A stretch of 64,000 nt of DNA from CAVYXK01 sp963772445 (GTDB lineage: Bacteria; Pseudomonadota; Alphaproteobacteria; Acetobacterales; Acetobacteraceae): positions 744,001 to 808,000 of the forward strand of contig CAVYXK010000016.1 in assembly GCA_963772445.1 (NCBI GenBank), written 5' to 3'. This document shows, piece after piece, positions 36,129 through 45,956 of the stretch (position 1 is its first letter; the number at the start of each line of letters is the position of its first letter). A program made the translations under genes and the position numbers. The notes under the pieces are model-generated. The model saw nothing but the letters and a program-made list of their open reading frames with translations, was not told the DNA's origin and ran no database searches.

Positions 36129-36608
36129 ATGGCGATCGATGTCGCGAGCTGGCTTCAACAATTCGGTCTTGAGCAATACGAGCCGGCGTTCCGCGACAAC
36201 GATGTCGACGGCAACGTCCTGCCGGACCTAACGGCTGAGGACCTGATCGGCCTCGGCGTCACGTCGATCGGCCATCGTCGCAAACTCCTTTCCGCTATCG
36301 CCGCGCTCGGCGCCGAAGCGGTGCCTGCCTCGCTTCCCGCCGCCGTGGGACCGACACCAGCATCACCACCAGCCCGGGTGCCGCCTCCCGCACCCGCGCC
36401 AGTCCAAGCCGGGGCCGAACGGCGCCAGTTGACGGTCATGTTTTGCGACCTTGTGGGATCGACCGCGCTGTCCACCGCGATGGACCCGGAAGATCTGCGC
36501 GATGTGATCACCTCGTTTCAAACCCGGTGCACCGAGGCGGTCAGCCACTACGACGGGTGCGTCGCCAAATCCATGGACGATGGCCGATGCTGTGCAGCGA
36601 CGCCGTAG
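36129..36608 (+). pseudogene. SAM domain + adenylate/guanylate cyclase, N-terminal fragment
   Basis: A 159-codon frame. Residues 1-65 are a SAM domain (MAIDVASWLQQFGLEQYEPAF, DGNVLPDLTAEDLIGLGVTS, GHRRKLLSAI), then a Pro/Ala linker and the beginning of a class III cyclase catalytic domain (RRQLTVMFCDLVGSTALS, with the metal Asp, PEDLRDVITSFQTRC). It breaks at YDGCVAKSMDDG where the family continues through GDGxLxYFG. Full-length members continue with an AAA+ ATPase and TPRs (over 1000 residues). A matching C-terminal piece lies 110 bases away on the opposite strand. Confidence 0.75.
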
Positions 36609-36715
36609 GCGCCACGACAGGCCGCGCATGCGAGACCGAGGCAACATCGACACGCGCCAAGAGCCCGGTGGTAACGCTGGATCCATTGAAGGCGGGCTAT
36701 CTCCAGGGAAGGGTC

Positions 36716-37345
36716 TCAGCGACGTCCAGCAACGTCAAGGTCATCCAGTAGCCGTTTCGCCACGATGAGATCCGTGGTGCCGAAACCCTCGGTAAAGTGA
36801 TCGTAAATCGGCTGGAGGCAGGCGGTGGCATCGGCGTGGCGGCCCTGATCGCGCAGCAGGCGGGCCAGGCTGGTGGCCGTCCGCAACTCCCACCACAGGG
36901 CTCCCTGCTGGCGGGCCACATCGAGCGATCGAGCGAAGCGTTTCTCGACGGCAGCCGTATCCACCTCGTCGGACAACAGCATAGCCTCGCCTTCGATGCG
37001 CAATGCTTCGGGCATCAACCAGAGTGCGTGTTTGCTCTCGATCCGCCGCAGCACCTCGCCGACGGTGGCGAGGCCTTCGGTGACGTTACCCGCGACCACC
37101 AGGAGATCGGCCAGGACGCCAAGGAACGCCGTGTAGATATTTTCGTATTCGGCATTGCGCAATCCATCGAGGCCGGCGTGAAGCAGCCGGACTGCGGCTG
37201 CGGCATTGCCTTGTCCGGCGCGAAGTTGCCCTTCGAATCCGAGGGCCATGGCGTAGTAGGAACCCAGGCCGTTCCTTTCGGCGATATCCTTGAGCTGTGC
37301 AATCGATTGTTCGACAGCCTCCAGATTTCCGAGCCGGAGCGGAAT
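36716..37345 (-). pseudogene. Cyclase/ATPase-TPR protein, C-terminal fragment (inverted)
   Basis: Minus-strand residues from about LGNLEAVEQSIAQLKDIAERNGL to LLDDLDVAGRR and a natural stop are the TPR-like C-terminal end of cyclase-AAA-TPR proteins (GLxxALGxxEGQLRAGQGNAAAAV, LLRDQGRHADATACLQPIYDHF). No start exists: the frame continues upstream only as antisense of the GH65 remnant. With the N-terminal fragment on the other strand, this looks like the two ends of one gene family separated by inversion and deletion. The upper limit is approximate. Confidence 0.68.
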
Positions 37346-38065
37346 GCGCCGGAGGAAGCAGATATGTGGGCGCGTGCGGCCGACAACATGTACGTTCCGT
37401 TCGACGCGGCCACCGGTATCTATCCTCAGGACGACGGCTTTCTCGATCGGCAGCCCTGGGATTTCGAGAACACGCCGGACGACCGATACCCCCTCCTGCT
37501 GTTCTACCATCCCTTGAACATCTATCGATCTCAGGTGATCAAGCAGGCCGATGTCATCCTGGCGATGTTCCTGCTCAGCCATGAATTCTCGGCGGAGGCA
37601 AAGCGACGCAACTTCGATTTCTACGATCCTCTCACCACCGGCAATTCGTCACTCTCTTCCTGCATCGAGGCCATCGTCGCGCTGGAGGTCGGGGAGTTCG
37701 ACAAGGCCGTGACCTACATGCGCGCAGCGTTGCTCATGGACCTCGCGGACGTTGGCGGTAATGTCACTGACGGATGTCATATCGCGTCGATGGGTGGTAC
37801 CTGGATGGCATTCGTCTACGGGTTCGGCGGCCTGCGTGACTATGATGGCATGCTGTCATTCCGGCCGCAGAGACCGCCGGAAGCCAGGTCATCGCTTCGG
37901 TTCTCGCTGCTCTATCGCGGTCGGGCTCTGGAGGTTGAGATTGCGCCAGATGCAACAACCTACATCATGCGTATGGGAGACGAACTCGTCTTCCGTCACG
38001 AAGACGAAGTTGTTACTCTGACTCATGCGAACCCCACCGCCATCCGGCCCACAATCAGACCCTGA
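37337..38065 (+). pseudogene. GH65 glycoside phosphorylase, C-terminal fragment
   Basis: Plus-strand frame from about EEADMWARAADNMYVPFDAATG to 38065 (some 240 residues): IYPQDDGFLDRQPWDFENT, FYHPLNIYRSQVIKQADVILAMFLL, NSSLSSCIEAIVA, DGCHIASMGGTWMAFVYGF. These are the C-terminal catalytic-barrel and cap segments of trehalose/kojibiose/maltose phosphorylases. The N-terminal two thirds, with the catalytic Glu, are missing; the cut falls at the inverted cyclase fragment. A complete GH65 gene of a different subtype lies 3.3 kb downstream, so this is not its displaced part. Confidence 0.8.
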
Positions 38066-38257
38066 CTGCGGAAGGAAATGTGTCGTGATTGCAGGACGCC
38101 GCTAAGGATGACTATCCTCCCGCAGGTGTGAGAGAAAAGGCCGCCTAGGACGGGCGTTGCGGATCGACCCCGATGGCGGCGAAGGATAGCGGGGCCGGTG
38201 TGACGGTTGACCGGACTACCCCGCGCACCTGACGCACGGCATCGATGACAGCAAATC

Positions 38258-40676
38258 ATGGAGGCGATGGTGGCAAACGTGTTGTCGAACAACGAACGGA
38301 CACTGATAAACGCGTACTGGCGAGCCGCCAACTACCTTTCTGTCGGTCAGATCTATCTCTATGACAATCCGCTGCTCAAGCAGACGCTGACCAAGGACCA
38401 CATCAAGCCTCGACTGCTTGGGCATTGGGGCACGACGCCGGGACTGAACTTCATCTATGCACATTTGAATCGCCTCATCAAAGCGCACGACCTCGACATG
38501 ATCTACGTGACCGGACCAGGGCACGGGGGACCCGCACTGGTCGCCAACGCTTATCTGGAAGGTACCTACAGCGAGGTGTACCCGAACGTCTCGTGCGACG
38601 AAGAGGGGATGAAGCGCCTGTTTACGCAGTTCTCGTTTCCGGGTGGGATTCCAAGCCACGTCGCACCCGAAACCCCAGGCTCCATCCATGAGGGCGGCGA
38701 GCTTGGCTATGCCCTCTCTCACGCCTATGGCGCCGCATTCGACAATCCGGATCTGATCGTCGCCTGTGTTGTCGGCGACGGTGAGGCGGAGACCGGACCG
38801 GTGGCGACGAGCTGGCATTCCAACAAGTTCCTGAACCCGGTGCGGGACGGCACCGTCCTGCCCATCCTGCATCTCAACGGCTACAAGATCGCCAATCCCA
38901 CCGTGCTTGCGCGCATCAGCCACGAGGAACTCGATCACCTGATGCGTGGCTACGGATACACGCCGCATTTCGTCGAGGGCCACGACCCGGATACGATGCA
39001 CGAACTCATGGCGTCTACGCTGGATCGCATCTTCGACGAGATACGCCGGATCAAGGATGATGCGCGCAAGAACGGCTTCTCCCAGCGACCGCTCTGGCCG
39101 ATGATCGTGCTGCGCACACCCAAGGGGTGGACGTGCCCGAAGGAAATCGACGGCCGCCGAACCGAGGGCTACTGGCGAGCGCATCAGGTGCCGATGGGCG
39201 AGATGCACGAGAACCCGGAGCATGTCCGCATTCTTGAAGAGTGGATGAAGAGCTATCGCCCCCTCGGAACTGTTCGATGATGGCGGGCGACTGCGGCCGG
39301 AACTGGCCGAACTCCCTCCCCGCGGCACCCGCCGCATGAGCGCCAATCCGCACACCAACGGCGGCTTGCTGTTGAGCGACCTGCGCCTGCCGGATTTTCG
39401 TGACTACGCGATCAAGGTGCCGACGCCGGGTGCGGCGATTGCCGAGTCCACCCGGGAAATGGGCAGGTTCCTCCGCAATGTGATGAAACGAAACATGGAA
39501 GCGAGGAACTTTCGTCTGTTCAGCCCCGACGAGAGCAACTCCAACCGCTGGCAGGACGTTCTCGAGGTCACCAACCGCGCGTGGGTCGCGAAAACCGAAC
39601 CGTGGGATGACCATCTTGCGGCGGATGGACGGGTGATGGAGATGCTCAGCGAGCATCAATGCCAGGGATGGCTCGAGGGCTACCTGCTCACCGGTCGCCA
39701 CGGGTTCTTTTCCTGCTACGAGGCGTTCATCCACATCATCGACGCGATGTTCAACCAGCACGCCAAGTGGCTGAAGGTGTGCAACGACATTGAGTGGCGG
39801 CGGCCGATCGCCTCGCTCAACTACTTGCTGTCGAGCCATGTCTGGCGGCAGGACCATAACGGGTTCAGCCATCAGGATCCTGGCTTCATCGACCACGTCA
39901 TCAACAAGAAGGCGGAAGTGGTGCGCGTCTATCTGCCACCCGATGCGAACTGCCTTCTGTCGGTGACTGACCACTGCCTGCGCAGCCGCAACTACGTCAA
40001 CGTAGTGGTTGCCGGGAAGCAACCGGCGCCGCAATGGCTGACGATGGATGAGGCGATCAGGCATTGCACGGCCGGCCTTGGCATCTGGGAATGGGCCAGC
40101 AATGACCGCGACAGTGTGCCGGACGTGGTGATGGCGTGCTGTGGCGACGTGCCCACGCTGGAGACGCTGGCCGCGGTTGAACTGCTGCGTCAGCACGTGC
40201 CGGAGCTGAAGATCCGCGTGATCAACGTGGTGGACCTGATGAAGCTGCAACCGATAGCCGAGCACCCGCATGGGCTATCGGATCGCGACTTCGACGCGCT
40301 GTTCACGACGGACAAACCGATCATCTTTGCGTTTCACGGTTATCCATGGCTGATCCATCGGCTAACCTACCGGCGGAACGGGCACAACAACATTCACGTG
40401 CGGGGCTACAAGGAAGAAGGAACCACCACCACGCCGTTCGACATGTGCGTGCTGAACGACCTCGACCGCTTTCATCTGGTCGGCGACGTGATCGATCGGG
40501 TGCCGCAGCTCGGGCCGCGCGCGGCCTATGCGAAGCAGGCCATCCGCGACAAGCTTTTCGAGCACAAGGAGTACATCTCGCGTTACGGTGATGACATGCC
40601 GGACATCAAGGGCTGGACCTGGGGACAAAAGACCCTGGCGCCGCGCACCGGTTCGACGGAGGCCGACAATGTCTGA
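38258..40676 (+). pseudogene. xfp: Phosphoketolase, frameshifted
   Basis: Two adjacent frames make up one phosphoketolase (xylulose-5-phosphate/fructose-6-phosphate to acetyl phosphate plus GAP/E4P, TPP-dependent). Part 1 (38258-39280) has NYLSVGQIYLYDNPLL, TGPGHGGPALVANAYLEG, FSFPGGIPSHVAPETPGSIH and the TPP motif VVGDGEAETGPVATSWHSNKF. Part 2 (39336-40676) has HANGGLLL-like NPHTNGGLLLSDLRLP, the PYR domain and QDHNGFSHQDPGF, DANCLLSVTDHC, RGYKEEGTTTTPFDM. In the next frame, SELFDDGGRLRPELAELPPRGTRR bridges the two, placing a +1 shift in the C5 run at 39259-39263. Joined length is about 805 residues, normal. Overlaps the HAD gene by eight bases. Confidence 0.9.
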
Positions 40677-41412
40677 AGCTGGTCCAAGGGGTAGGCTGCT
40701 TGCGGCAATCTTTGACGTCGATGGGGTGCTGGTCGCCTCACCGCACGAGCGCGCCTGGCGGGAGTCGCTGGCCGGCTACGCCGACCCTGCCCGGTTCACG
40801 ACCGAGTTCTATCAGGCGCAGGTTGCCGGCAAACCTCGGCTCGATGGCGCACGTGCGGCGCTGGAGGGGCTTGGCGTTCCCGGCGCGGCCGCACACGCGC
40901 CGGAGTATGCCAGGAAGAAGCAGGCACTAATCGATCGACTGATCGCCGAGGGCAGCTTCGAGGCCTTTCCGGACGCGGTGCGGTTCGCGAGTGCCTTGCA
41001 CGCGGCCGGCTTGCGGCTGGCGCTGGCCTCCTCGTCGAAGAACGTCGCAGCCATGCTGCGCCGTCTGAGCGCGCCCGACGGACGACCATTGTTGTCGATC
41101 TTTGATGCCGACCTGAGCGGCACGGACGTGCCGCGCGGCAAGCCGGATCCCGCGCTTTTCCTGCTGGCGGCGCAGGCCCTGAAGGTGCCACCAGCCCACT
41201 GTGTGGTCGTGGAGGACGCGCCAGCCGGCATTGCGGCCGCGCGCGCCGGGGGCATGGCTTCCGTGGGTATTGCGCGGCTTGGTGATCAGGCCTTGCTGCA
41301 AGGAGCCCAGGCCGACCTGGTCGTTACCAGCCTCGATCAGGTGGATGCGACGGCGGTCCTCGACGGCATCTTGCGTGCTCGGCCCCCAACGGAGATGCCC
41401 GCTCATGCGTAA
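40669..41412 (+). CDS. HAD hydrolase, beta-phosphoglucomutase-like
   Basis: A 247-residue HAD protein: motif I AIFDVDGVLVASPHERAW with the nucleophile Asp, a helical cap (about 25-100), motif II LALASSSKN, motif III Lys in PRGKPDPALFLLAA and motif IV VVVEDAPAGIAAARAGGM. The layout is that of beta-phosphoglucomutases (beta-glucose-1-phosphate to glucose-6-phosphate). Its position between phosphoketolase and a GH65 phosphorylase supports that substrate. Overlaps both neighbours by eight bases, so the three are co-translated. Confidence 0.87.
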   Translation: MSEAGPRGRLLAAIFDVDGVLVASPHERAWRESLAGYADPARFTTEFYQAQVAGKPRLDGARAALEGLGVPGAAAHAPEYARKKQALIDRLIAEGSFEAFPDAVRFASALHAAGLRLALASSSKNVAAMLRRLSAPDGRPLLSIFDADLSGTDVPRGKPDPALFLLAAQALKVPPAHCVVVEDAPAGIAAARAGGMASVGIARLGDQALLQGAQADLVVTSLDQVDATAVLDGILRARPPTEMPAHA

Positions 41413-43714
41413 CGCCATTGAGCCGACGCGCGACCCACGCTGGGTTCTGACCCACGAAGGCTACAACGTGGTGACCGAGAACGCGGTAGAATCCCGCTTC
41501 GCACTCGGCAACGGGTTCCTGGGAATGCGGGCATCGCGCCCGGTCAGCCGAGGCCCGACCTGGGTGAGTTGGCTGGGATATATCAGGTGGGCATCGTGGC
41601 CGCGCTGTTATGTCGCTGGCCTGTTCGACCGGCCCAATACCGTGCCGCCAGTGCCCGCGCTGGTTCCCGTTGCGGACTGGTCGCGCGTCAGGCTCGTGCT
41701 GGACGACAGACCGCAGCTATTGTTGGATGGAGAGTTCCTCGCCAGCACGCGCCGGCTCGATTTGCGCCGCGGCATGCTCGTGTCGGACCTGAGCTACCGG
41801 GCGCACGCCGGAATCACCATAAGCGGCGGGGAGCTGCGTCTGGTGTCATTGGCGGACCGCGCAACGGCATTGCAGCTCCTGCGGTTCTCGCTTGATCGCG
41901 ACGGGATCGAGGTGACGCTGGAAGCCAACTTCGCGATGGCCGGTATGGGGATGGAGCCGCTCCAGCTTGATCGCGATATCTGTGCCTGGCGCACGGAAGG
42001 TTCCGGCAAAGCTGTCGCGATGGCGGGCAACGCCACATTGCGAGCCGATGGCTATCCACTCGTGCCGGAGCGGTCCTTCTCGTTGCGCTGGATCTGGCGC
42101 TGGCGGTCAGTGGCCGGGCAGGTGCTTGAACTCGATCGTTTCGTGACCGTGGCGCGTTCCGACAACGTCGCGGATGACCCGGCCCCGGTTGCCGCCGATG
42201 CGATGGCGCGCTGCCGTGCGCTTGGCTGGCGCGGGATGGTGGCAGCACACGAGACGGCGTGGCAGCAGCGTTGGGACGTGAGCGACGTGATCATCGAGGG
42301 TGACGATGAGGTGCAGCAGGCGCTGCGCTTCGCCGTTTACCACCTGACCAGCGCCGCCAATCCGGAAGACGAACGCGTGTCGGTCGGCGCGCGCGGCCTG
42401 ACCGGTGATGCGTATTTCGGCCACGTGTTCTGGGATACCGAGACCTATCTGCTGCCCTTCTACACGGCGACTTGGCCGGAGGCCGCGCGCGCGATGCTGA
42501 TGTATCGCTATCACACGCTGCCCGGCGCGCGCGCCAAGGCAGATGCGATGGGCTGCAAAGGCGCGCTGTACGCGTGGGAATCGGCGGACACCGGCGAGGA
42601 GACCACGCCCGAGCGCGTGGTGGGTCCCAATGGCGAGATGATCGACATTCTCACCGGCAAGATGGAGCACCACATCAGCGCCGATATCCCCTATGCCGTG
42701 TGGCAGTACTGGCGCGCGACGGGCGACGACGCGTTCTTCCTCGATGCTGGCGCGGAGATCCTGCTGGAAACGGCGCGTTTCTGGGCGTCGCGTGCCGTGC
42801 CGGAGCCGGATGGCAAGCGGCATATCCGCCACGCGATCGGGCCTGACGAGTATCACGAGGATGTCGATGACAACGCCTTTACAAATGTGATGGCACGCTG
42901 GAACATCGCGCGAGGGCTTGAGACCATTGAGCTGCTGAGGACACGTTGGCCCGAGCGCGCCCCGGCGCTGTGCGAACGGCTTGCGTTGGTCGAGGCCGAA
43001 CTTGCGGACTGGCGCGACGCAGTGGGACGCATCGTCACCGGTCTCGATCCAGCTACCGGCCTCTACGAGCAGTTTGCCGGCTATCACAAGCTGGAGCCGA
43101 TCGATCTTTCGCTCTATGCCGACCGCAAGGTGCCGATCGACGTTGAACTCGGCCGCGAGCGGACGCAGCGCTCGCAAGTGGTCAAGCAGGCCGACGTAGT
43201 GGCGCTCATGGCGCTGCTGCCGGACGAGTTCCCGGGCGCGGCTGCGAAAGCGAATTTCCGCTACTACGAGCCACGCTGTGCGCATGGCAGTTCCTTGAGC
43301 GCGGGCATCCATGCGCTGGTCGCGGCACGGCTCGGCGAGACCGACATCGCCCTGCATTTTCTTCGCCAGGCCGCGGCCGCGGACCTTGAACTGGACCCCA
43401 ACAGTGCCGGTGGCATACGGATCGCCGAACTCGGGGGTCTGTGGCAGGCGATGGTCCTCGGCTTCGCCGGCCTCGGCATGGACGGCGACGCGATTACCCT
43501 CACGCCCCGGTTGCCAGAGGACTGGCGCAGCGTCTCGTTCGCGGTGCGCTGGCGCGGGCGGCCGGTTCAGCTGCGGATTGCCGGCAATACCGTGCGGGTC
43601 GCTATCTCCGATGGCGACCAAGTGCAAATCCGAGTCGGTGGCGAAACCCACACCGTACAGGGAGGGAGCACGCTGGAGGTGCGCTGCAACTCGCGGATGA
43701 TGGCTCAGGAGTAA
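41405..43714 (+). CDS. Glycoside hydrolase family 65 (disaccharide phosphorylase)
   Basis: A 769-residue enzyme starting at the ATG that overlaps the HAD stop. N-terminal beta-sandwich domain (residues 1-270, ENAVESRFALGNGFLGMRAS), helical barrel with GHVFWDTETYLLPFYTATWP, the catalytic acid Glu 482 in HAIGPDEYHEDVDDNAFTNV, and the phosphate-binding region QVVKQADVVALMALLPDE..HGSSLSAGIHA, ending in the C-terminal sheet. Family members phosphorolyse trehalose, maltose, kojibiose or nigerose to beta-glucose-1-phosphate, the substrate of the upstream HAD enzyme. Exact disaccharide not determinable. Confidence 0.92.
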   Translation: MRNAIEPTRDPRWVLTHEGYNVVTENAVESRFALGNGFLGMRASRPVSRGPTWVSWLGYIRWASWPRCYVAGLFDRPNTVPPVPALVPVADWSRVRLVLDDRPQLLLDGEFLASTRRLDLRRGMLVSDLSYRAHAGITISGGELRLVSLADRATALQLLRFSLDRDGIEVTLEANFAMAGMGMEPLQLDRDICAWRTEGSGKAVAMAGNATLRADGYPLVPERSFSLRWIWRWRSVAGQVLELDRFVTVARSDNVADDPAPVAADAMARCRALGWRGMVAAHETAWQQRWDVSDVIIEGDDEVQQALRFAVYHLTSAANPEDERVSVGARGLTGDAYFGHVFWDTETYLLPFYTATWPEAARAMLMYRYHTLPGARAKADAMGCKGALYAWESADTGEETTPERVVGPNGEMIDILTGKMEHHISADIPYAVWQYWRATGDDAFFLDAGAEILLETARFWASRAVPEPDGKRHIRHAIGPDEYHEDVDDNAFTNVMARWNIARGLETIELLRTRWPERAPALCERLALVEAELADWRDAVGRIVTGLDPATGLYEQFAGYHKLEPIDLSLYADRKVPIDVELGRERTQRSQVVKQADVVALMALLPDEFPGAAAKANFRYYEPRCAHGSSLSAGIHALVAARLGETDIALHFLRQAAAADLELDPNSAGGIRIAELGGLWQAMVLGFAGLGMDGDAITLTPRLPEDWRSVSFAVRWRGRPVQLRIAGNTVRVAISDGDQVQIRVGGETHTVQGGSTLEVRCNSRMMAQE

Positions 43715-43736
43715 CGTCGCATTTGGCACCCGGTCG

Positions 43737-44980
43737 ATGCGGAAGGCCGGAGCAGTCGTGGGCTCGACGAAGTCAATTTCTTCGTCGCGGCCATGCAAAC
43801 CGGCTTCGGCGCCTTTGTCACCGTCTATCTCGTGGAGAACCTGTGGCCGCCCCAGGCGATCGGGTTCGCACTGACCGTTGCCACGATGAGCAGCCTGTTG
43901 AGCCAAATCCCGGCTGGCGCCGCGCTCGACAGCCTGCGCGACAAACGAGGGGCGGTGCTGCTTGGCATCGCTGGTGTCGGGCTCGCCGCGTTGCTGCTAT
44001 GCGTCACTTCAGCGCGAGGCGCGGTCTATCTCGCATTGGCGGTGCAGGGGCTGGCAAGTTCGTTAATCGGGCCTGGCATCGCGGCAATCAGCCTGGCCCT
44101 GGTCGGGCGGGCGGCACTCAGCGAGCGCATTGGCCGCAACGCGCGTTTTGCTGCTATCGGCAATGGACTGGCGGCGGGGGTCATGGGCGTTGCCGGTTCC
44201 TACCGGCCGGCGGCAATATCTGTGTTTCTGATCGCCGCAGTGCTGGCCCTGCCTGCGTTGCTGTCGCTGTTCCTGATCGGCGGAGAAGGTGCGAAGCGGG
44301 CGGTTCCACAACCGCTGCCGTCGGACCAGCAGCGCCAGGGCGATGCGCAAATCACCTGGCAAGGCATGAAGTCCCTGCTTCTAGACAAGCGGCTCGCGAT
44401 TTTCGCCGCCTGTGTCGTGTTGTTCTTCGCCGCAGGTGCGGCGATCGGACCCGTCGTGGCCGCACGGGTGACAAGGCGGTGGCCAGACTTCGCCACACTG
44501 ATCATCGCTGCGACGATCCTGCTGCCGCAGGCGATCGTGGCAGCGATTTCACCCTGGATCGGACGCCGCGCCGATCGCTCGGGTCGGCGGCCGCTGCTGT
44601 TGCTCGGGTGGGGTCTGCTTCCGGTCCAAGGATTTCTGTATGCGGCACTTCCTGGCGTGTTTGCGCTGGTGCTTGGCAACCTGCTGAATGGCGTCAGCGG
44701 TGCCATCTTCGGTGTGACGATGACGGTCGTCGCCGCCGACCTCACTCGACGCACCGGCGGCTTCAATCTTACACTTGGTGCACTCGGCGTCGCGATCTCC
44801 GTCGGTGCGTCACTAAGCACATTCTTTACCGGCATTTCGGCGGCCCTGTTCGGGGCGAGGATGGCAGTACTTGGGCTGGCTCTGGTGGGGCTATGTGGAC
44901 TGCTGCTGTTGTGGGCCAGAATGCCGGAGACGCGCGAGCACCACATCATGCCGGATGAATCCGACCCCGCGGAAGTATGA
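43737..44980 (+). pseudogene. MFS transporter, probably frameshifted near its N-terminus
   Basis: The long frame (from about 43757 to 44980) reads RGLDEVNFFVAAMQTGFGAF and continues through about 11 hydrophobic segments with loop motifs DSLRDKRGAV and RRADRSGRRPLL, an MFS carrier of about 400 residues. The conserved first helix (LNFFxAxxQxGxGPF in relatives) begins upstream of the only in-frame ATG (43793). A likely start, ATG at 43737 (RKAGAVVG), is in another frame, so a one-base shift near 43757-43763 is likely. If the ATG at 43793 is used, helix 1 is truncated. Probably carries the disaccharide used by the GH65 enzyme, inferred from context. Confidence 0.65.
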
Positions 44981-45057
44981 ACACTGCAAATCGCACGCCT
45001 CGCTGGGAACAATTCTCCGCGCGACAGTGCCGGACCCGGTGCGTTCGGGATGTGCTG

Positions 45058-45321
45058 CTACGCTTGGAAGTCGAACGCCCTGGTCAATTTTTTCCCCACT
45101 GCCATTTTCTCCAGCTTTGCGTAGTCGGGCAGGCCAGATCTGTACGGCGGATAGGCTTCTCCAACGATGAGCGGGGCCAAATATCGACGGGCCGCCTCAG
45201 TGATGCCGAAGCCATCGCCGCTAATGAAGTCGGGGGGCAATAGCTTCTCCTTGTACACGGTGAGGCACCATTTCGTGCCGCCGCCGGCCCAGACCATGGC
45301 CCGGCAGCTTCCTGATGACAC
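45058..45321 (-). pseudogene. PPi-dependent phosphofructokinase-like C-terminal fragment
   Basis: Minus-strand residues of an 87-codon frame: KWCLTVYKEKLLPPDFISGD, then GFGITEAARRYLAPLIVGEA, then YPPYRSGLPDYAKLEKMAVG. The pattern FIS-DGFGIT---R-YL-PLI-GE-YPPY--GLP-Y--L is how I remember the C-terminal end of PPi-dependent 6-phosphofructokinases in this group. The upstream part of the gene is missing; the junction is near 45320, next to an HNH fragment. Another glycolysis-linked piece in the same cargo block. Confidence 0.5.
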
Positions 45322-45956
45322 GAGGGGGCCTCGCTAGGCCGCTGTCGGAAGGCCGCCATCGTGGTCACGTTCCAGGAGAAATCCGGGATGACCGGGAGAA
45401 TGGGCCTCGGCCTGCTGGCCGTTTCGCTTGTCCAGGTGATGCCGCTCGTGGCGCGTGCGTCGTCGGCGCGGGACAACAACAACAGAGCGCCCATCTTTAT
45501 CGCGATCGCGGCATCGTCGTCTGCGAGCGGTGGCGGAAGTTCGAGAACTTCCTCGCCGACATGGGCGAGCGTCCCGCTGCTCATCTGACGGTTGAGCGGC
45601 GCGACAACGATGGGAATTACGAACCGCAAAACTGCTACTGGGGGACACGCGCGATACAGTCGCGCAACCGACGAGCCAACGTCTGGGTCGACTACGACGG
45701 CGAACGCCTGATCCTCACAGACGCATGCAAGGCGGTAGGCGTTCCGCAGCCCCGCATCAGCAATATGGTTCAGCGGACTGGTGTCACTCATCAGGAGGCG
45801 TTCGATATCTACGCTTTCGATGATGCAACGGTCCTCTCATTCAATCTCGTGATGTTTGCGCTGGCCTGGGTCCAAAGCCGGCCATGGCCGCGAGGCGCTG
45901 CGTTCTTCTGCACACTGCACACACTCTCACTGGAATCCCCATGCCTCACGACCTGA
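45315..45956 (+). CDS. HNH-type endonuclease-like protein, 5' part doubtful
   Basis: The open frame spans 213 codons, but family-like sequence begins only near 45495: GIVVCERWRKFENFLADMGE, then RPAAHLTVERRDNDGNYEPQ and NCYWGTRAIQSRNRRANVWV. This is the phage HNH/AP2-type pattern (C-RW--F-NFL-DMG-RP, H-xx-DR-DN-GNY-P-NC-W). A C-terminal DNA-binding-like segment follows (RLILTDACKAVGVPQPRISN). The N-terminal 60 codons overlap the phosphofructokinase fragment and look non-native, so the gene is probably truncated. The stop lies 13 bases into the next gene. Confidence 0.55.
   Translation: MTRGGLARPLSEGRHRGHVPGEIRDDRENGPRPAGRFACPGDAARGACVVGAGQQQQSAHLYRDRGIVVCERWRKFENFLADMGERPAAHLTVERRDNDGNYEPQNCYWGTRAIQSRNRRANVWVDYDGERLILTDACKAVGVPQPRISNMVQRTGVTHQEAFDIYAFDDATVLSFNLVMFALAWVQSRPWPRGAAFFCTLHTLSLESPCLTT

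Noticed and set aside
36797..38065. 422-codon plus-strand frame as one protein
   Set aside because: Only the part after about 37337 is GH65-like; the earlier part is antisense of the TPR fragment.
39051..40271. 406-codon minus-strand frame
   Set aside because: Antisense of the phosphoketolase; low-complexity His/Val/Arg pattern typical of shadows.
42107..43906. 599-codon minus-strand frame
   Set aside because: Antisense of the GH65 phosphorylase; no recognisable domain.
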